A stretch of 64,000 bases of DNA, from NCBI GenBank assembly GCA_028622995.1, contig JAJQJQ010000006.1, forward strand, positions 5,022,001-5,086,000, in the 5' to 3' direction. The DNA is from Panagrolaimus kolymaensis (Eukaryota > Nematoda > Chromadorea > Rhabditida > Panagrolaimidae). A program made the position numbers and the translations under genes. Shown piece after piece: positions 58,528 through 64,000 of the stretch. How positions within the stretch are numbered: position 1 is the first letter of the stretch; every line of letters begins with the position of its first letter. The notes under the pieces were generated by a model, which saw only the letters and a program-made list of their open reading frames with translations, was not told where the DNA came from and made no database searches.

Positions 58528-61500
58528 ATGACTATGGAGAAAGGGTCCTATCGGACGCTGTATAATTTTTTACTTCCTTTTGTAATTATTATTGGTAAGT
58601 TTCTTCAATAAGTGTTCTAATCACATTTTAAACTATGCCATTATTTTCAGCATTTTTACTTCGAATAAATTTCGTTTCATTTGTATATTTTGTATTCTCA
58701 TTATTTCTTCCATTAACTGTATCACCTCCAACATCACAATTTCCTGGACATCCATATCGTTTTATAATATGCATCACCTTATGGTCGATGCTATCCTTAA
58801 CAGGACAACTTATTTTCAATTTTGTGCCATGGGAAAGCCTTCTCCTCTCACATCCTCTATTTCCCTATGAACATCATCATCGACAAATCACTCATCAATT
58901 AACTCAAAATTTAAATGACAGCAGCACCACCACCGTTGATAGCATTTATAACTCATTTTCACCGGAAATTGATTGTCATCCTTTTTCACGATGGCTTCGA
59001 CAAATTGGTTTTGATAAAATTCAATCCCATTGGAAGTTGTCAAGAACTATGAACTTATTTGCTTCGGATTTACTCGTATTTTCTTGTGGGATGTTGCTGC
59101 TTTTTAGGTACGTATGTTGTTGCTTTTATAAAAAGTGCATTTGTTGTTGTTCGATCAATGATCATCAAAGAAAAAAAGATGAGAAAAAAAAACATGAGTG
59201 TAATTAAATGCTTTTTTAAGATTAAAAGTTTTACAACGCAGGAGAAGAATGGATGCAATTATGGAAGCAAATGGTGAAAAAAGTAAAGATCATAATCGAA
59301 GATTTTCTCAAGTTGCAGAATATTTAAAAATTAGAGAATGGAGTAAACGATTTGAAAATTCTCATAATGCAATTTTGATTGTGGCTTGTTGCATCGTTGG
59401 AGCTTTTCATCCATCTTTGGTAAGTTGATTGAAAATTTGAAGCATAAAATCATAAAATTTACTTTTAAAAATGTCTTTAAAATCTTACTGAAGCATTTTG
59501 TGTTCGAGAAAAGCCTAACAATAAAGCATGTTTTGATGTTATAGCGTTAGAAATTTTTGATTTTGGATGTTTTGCTTCAGGATAATCATTACCATAAACC
59601 TTTTACATTAACTTTAGTTTAATCTTCTTTTTTTTGCATTGTTATTGTTTATAATTTTTTTATCGAAATATTTATAATCAATCAATCATTATAAAGCTGT
59701 TAAAGATACTCATCAAATCTTTAAGCTCATGTGTTATTCTTTCAAAATAAAAAAATCTCATCAATCAAATTTTAGTTTTCATTGCCATATTTTATTATGT
59801 TTATTATTTTTGCCACCCTATGGGCTTTTGATCGACCATTGACGAGAGCCTTTTGGTCGACATCTCGCCGAGGGTTATTGTTATTTTGCGCTTTTCATCT
59901 TTGTGTTATTTATATTTATCAACTTCCTAATGTTTATCGTAATTTTCCATCACATGAATTTATTGCTCGGTGAGAAAATCTTTTCTTTGTTTTCAGAGGG
60001 AACTTTTTTTTGAAATAAAAACGATTACAGAGTTTTGGGCCTTGTACATTATCAAAGTTTTCCATGTGATCGAATAACTTATCCTCATCCAATTATATCA
60101 TGGATATGGCCAGAATATTTTGCACCCATCATCACTTTTGTCTTTTATTATTTCTTAGCAACCCAAATTGCAATCATTCGAGAAAAAGAAGAGCTTTCTG
60201 AAGTAGATTCACTTTTTACTAAAGCTGGTGGAGCTGTAGCTGCATTGGTTATGAAAGCGAATGATGGAAGTCGAATAGCTCTTGGTTATCAAATTAAAGA
60301 TGTGGTAACAAAAGTTATAAAAGCTATTAAATTTTTCATTCTTTGTCTTTTCAGGGCCCACGAAAGGAATCAAAAATCTCTTTAAAATCTCCAACACCCG
60401 TTGATAATCCCACTCCAATTTCATCCAAGAAAACTTCGATCACTTCGCTTCCTTCAAACACTACTTCTAAAAAATCTGCCAAAATTTCTCTTCATTTTGC
60501 TCAAAAACTTGCTGCAATGAAGCTTGAAAGAGAGAGAATGAAAAATCTTGCAAAATGGGAAAATTTAAAGCCCATTTTAGAAACCATCAAATCTCAAAGT
60601 TATGTTATTTCACTTATTGTTTTAATGGTTGGTATTTTCAATTCGATATTACCTACTTTATACAGTGTTCTTTTTTAGGCATGGAGCTTATGTTATCATA
60701 GTTGGAGTACATTTGTAATGTTAATGTTATCATTTATAATTTGGATGCATCCAAATTCACAAAAATTTTATCATCAAATTGCAACTTTTATTGTGGCATA
60801 TGCAGAAATTTTATTGGCATTTCAATTTGCATTTTCGCTACCCTTTACTCAAGATGAACTACCCGATGAGAAACCATTGTTTTTGAGACAAATGGGTTTA
60901 GAAAAGCCACGAAACAATGCTCCTGTTTTTGATATTTTACTCAAATCTGTATTTAATTTAGCTTTTTGGTATGCATTGAAACAAAAGTTTATTCAACAAA
61001 GAAAACCTAAAGAAGGAACCTTTGAAGCTTTGGAGAAACCAAAAATTGTCGTTGAAGTTAATCGTATGCTTTTTCAATTTTTTTATGATATAATTAATTG
61101 AAAAACAATTTCAGAAGAAAAGGCTTCCGTTTCATTTGCTGAACCTCCAAAGCGTCCATTGATTGAAAGGATCAAGGCTCATATTTCTAATTTTTGGATT
61201 TTCCTTCTTTTAATTTTACTTTTAACCATTTCCATGTATAATCCAGTAGTGTTTTATCGAATAGGTTATATGACTTTTTTCCTAGTTTTTCTTGGATTTT
61301 TTATTATTTCATTTCCACTATGGCGTAAAATGCTTCATCGATTTTGGATTATTATGATTGGTTATTGCACTTTAGTGGTAACTATGATATACACTTATCA
61401 ATTTTATGGAATTCCTGAACTTTATGCAGATTATCTCGGAATGAGTGAACCTGTGTAAGTTTCTTTGAGTGTATTTTTGAAACCATATTTAATGACTTGT

Positions 61501-64000
61501 TTATCTAATTAATATAGTTGTTTAAATATAACATTTTTAGGGCAAATTCATTAGGTCTTGAAAGAATTTCATCTTCAGAGTTACTCTTCCGACTTTTAAC
61601 TCCTATCAGCTTCCTTATAGTTTCCCTTATTCAATTAAACTTTTTCCATGAAAAAATGATGAAGGCCACTCAAAAATGGGAGGATGATGTTTATGGATTG
61701 AAATTGCGTTTTCTTATGGCAAAATTAAAGCTTTTCCATAATCAAATGAATTACCTTGAATCTGGATTTCCCGAAGATGGCACGGATGATGAAGATGGAA
61801 AAGAAGAAATAAAAGGTTTAGCGCCAAAACAACGAATGAAAAAGGTTATTGGTGAAATTGAGAAAAAATGTAAACAGATGTTAAGTTATCGACAATCAAT
61901 TTGGAATATTCTTTGGAGATTGGCTGAAATTCATATTGATCGAATCATTGCAGCTTTAATTGTTTACACAGCAGTGAAAGAAATCAGCTTCTTAAATTTA
62001 CCATTGGCTATTTGCGTGACTTTGATGTTGCCTTTTCAATCAAGAATTCCATCCATTTCTGATTTTGTTTGTTTAATCGCTTCGATAGTTATTATTTTAA
62101 AAATGTTATTTCAAATGGAATTTATTCGTGAAAGTGATATTCAAGTTGTTTGCATGGTAAAGTTTTAATACGAAGTTTCTCAAATGGTTATAAAAATTTT
62201 TAGAATACAAATTATGGCAATGGAACATCAGTTACCACATACGGTGAATGGTTTGGCCTCCATAAAGTTCCATCAATTTTTGATTACACCAAAGAACATA
62301 TTGCAATTATTCTTTGTCTCGTTTTTCGTGAACTAATTAAAATTCGACAATTTTTAAATCGAAAATGTAATCGTTTGGAAGAGCCACCACCAGGAATTAT
62401 CTTTCCTGGAATTGATAGAGTTCACGCCGATGAAGATATGCTTCATTGTTTATTATATTTTTCAAATTACTTTTTCTATAAATTTGGTGTGGAAGTATGT
62501 TATCAGTGGCGAAAAAAAACCTAAAATTATGCAATATTTTTAGATAACTTTCATAGCTTCTGCTATTTCTATTGGCATTCGAAATGATTTATTTGCAGTT
62601 TTATATGTTATTTGGCTGCTTTTTATGTTAACTCGAACAAGACATGAAATGTCAAGGTTATGGATTCGATATGCCACCTTTTATGTCGTATGCTTTGGAG
62701 TTCAATATCTTCTTTGCGTTGGAATTCCAAAATTCATTTGCATTAATTATTTTTGGGATGATTGGGATTCAAATTTGGTTGAATGGCTTTGTTTACCATC
62801 ATTTAGAGTTCCACCTACGCCTGAAAAGCTTTTTGGTTCGTGTTATAGACATTTGGAAAAGTTACTGTAATTTTGAGATACCTTTTAGCTGATTTCGTAG
62901 TTTTACTTTTCATAACCTCGCAATATTATGTATTCAAATTGGAAGACAAATTTGGCAGCGAATATCCAGGCGGTGATAACCATACTATTGCCTCCACATC
63001 TTCAACTGGCCGACGATATATTTTTAATTTCGATCTTACTCATTTTCGAATCAAGTCTTCTCAACCATTGGAAATCTCAAATGTTCCTGATTTCATCAGT
63101 GATGGTGGAACACTGTTGGATAAATTAAAACATGTATTTTTCATGCATTTTTATTGGATTACACTTTCGATACTTTTCATTGCTGGAACCTCAAGAATTA
63201 CCCTTTTTGCGGCAGGATATGTCTTTGGTTGCTTTTTTTTCCTTTGGATGGGTAATACTTTATTCTTTAAACCCATCATTGTTTGCCTTCAAATGTGGGA
63301 TAATCTGATATATTATAATGTTTGTGTAATCTTCCTCAAAACTATTTTACAAATTGTTGGTTGCGTTTATATGGGAGATATGTGTCGAAACTTTTGTTGG
63401 GTTTTACAACTTTTTGGAATTGCTTGCAACAAAGCTGGTTATAGCTCAATCGAAAGTGAGTCTATCAAAATATCAAACAGCAGTTAGTAAATATGAATTT
63501 TTAGTTATCGATCCCGAAGTTCTAATTCATTGTGATATCCCTTTAAATGAAGCAGGAATATTTTATGATAATCTTTGCTTTGTTTTTCTACTAATTCAAC
63601 GCAGAATTTTTGGCTCGGAATATTTCAAGCATGTTATTGCAGAACTTAAAGCTCAACGCTTTTTTGCTTCTCGCGGTGCAGAATTAATTGAAAAAATAAA
63701 TAAACAAGAAATAGAAGAAGCTGAAACTCGAGAAAAAGAAATGATGAAAATGGTTGATAAAATGGTTAATAAAATTTCTAAGAAACAAGAGAGTAAGTTC
63801 ATTTTTAGTTTAAAATATTTGTGAAAATCAATTTTTAGAAACAAAAGAAAACAAAGATTTTGAAGGAATATTTAGTGAAACTTCATCCATGCGTGGAGAT
63901 AAATCCATGGAAGTCCCTGATCCTAATGCTCCAGGCCCTGATGGCCCGGTAATCGTAAAAAATAACATGATGATTGAAGTTCAAGGTTATTGCCCCACAG
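58528..64000 (+). CDS. pezo-1: Piezo mechanosensitive ion channel (N-terminal part, runs off window)
   Basis: A giant plasma-membrane cation channel opened by membrane tension. Fourteen exons are visible: 58528-58594, 58651-59107, 59242-59419, 59776-59969, 60031-60304, 60355-60627, 60679-61063, 61115-61454, 61541-62156, 62204-62494, 62544-62839, 62878-63455, 63505-63792 and 63839 to the edge. They encode about 1466 residues, some 60 percent of a usual Piezo. The start (FLLPFVIIIAFLLRINFVSF) matches the Piezo N-terminus, and the blade repeats of four-helix units follow, with diagnostic blocks such as HYQSFPCDRITYPHPIISWI, MLHRFWIIMIGYCTLVVTMI and GNTLFFKPIIVCLQMWDNLI. Long charged cytosolic linkers contain Lys/Glu-rich coiled segments (EIEEAETREKEMMKMVDKMV). 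Intron 11 (62840-62877) is only 38 bases with the odd acceptor TTTTGAG, but it is the only join that keeps frame. The 3' end lies beyond the window. Confidence 0.95.

Overview
The window reads as nuclear DNA of a free-living or parasitic rhabditid-type nematode. It is very AT-rich. Its multi-exon genes are split by mostly short introns that nearly always end in TTTTTAG or TTTTAG. Several genes have an acceptor-like TTTTTAG just before the start codon, as expected for spliced-leader trans-splicing. The gene content is also nematode-like: a serpentine chemoreceptor, a UDP-glucuronosyltransferase, many tiny secreted proteins, FUT8, Piezo, CPSF30 and an RNA polymerase I TAF1B. All gene models below were joined by hand from splice signals, and reading frame was checked across every junction.

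Left part (1-13.5 kb): the 3' part of a chemoreceptor gene, a small secreted protein, a DDX5/DDX17-type DEAD-box helicase, an orphan class-A GPCR, a peroxisomal (SKL-ending) 2-hydroxyacid oxidase, and a short D-type-like cyclin.

Accessory block (11-22 kb): this is the most unusual part. Six tiny genes, and perhaps a diverged seventh, encode 60-66 residue secreted peptides that share a C-terminal block STW(D/Q)(N/D)SIVxH. They are laid out almost as a mirror: A(-), B(-)/C(+), C(-)/B(+), A(+). Each B/C pair is divergent and fires from a shared, duplicated and inverted bidirectional promoter; a third copy of that promoter lies alone at 13.9 kb. A 27-bp minisatellite and its hairpin flanks sit inside the block. 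About 2.5 kb after it shows no gene.

Middle (22.8-34.6 kb): a Gln/Pro-rich protein, a Rad21/Rec8-type cohesin kleisin with five DNDFD motifs, a complete UDP-glucuronosyltransferase, a BED plus FLYWCH/WRKY-like zinc-finger protein, and two tandem Utp12-domain proteins that lack the usual WD repeats.

Right part (38-64 kb): FUT8 with an antisense GPI-anchored, Ly6-like gene nested in its fourth intron; a LEA-like hydrophilic stress protein; a 345-bp hAT-type MITE made of G-quadruplex-like GGGGA runs with an 8-bp target duplication; an unrecognised four-exon gene; a Cys-rich and a Tyr-rich secreted protein; a probable two-gene operon (CPSF30 then the RNA polymerase I factor TAF1B/Rrn7); and the first 60 percent or so of a Piezo mechanosensitive channel gene, cut by the window end. 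Stretches around 4.7-6.5, 20.3-22.8, 34.6-38.2, 43.1-47 and 56.5-58.5 kb hold no gene I can support.
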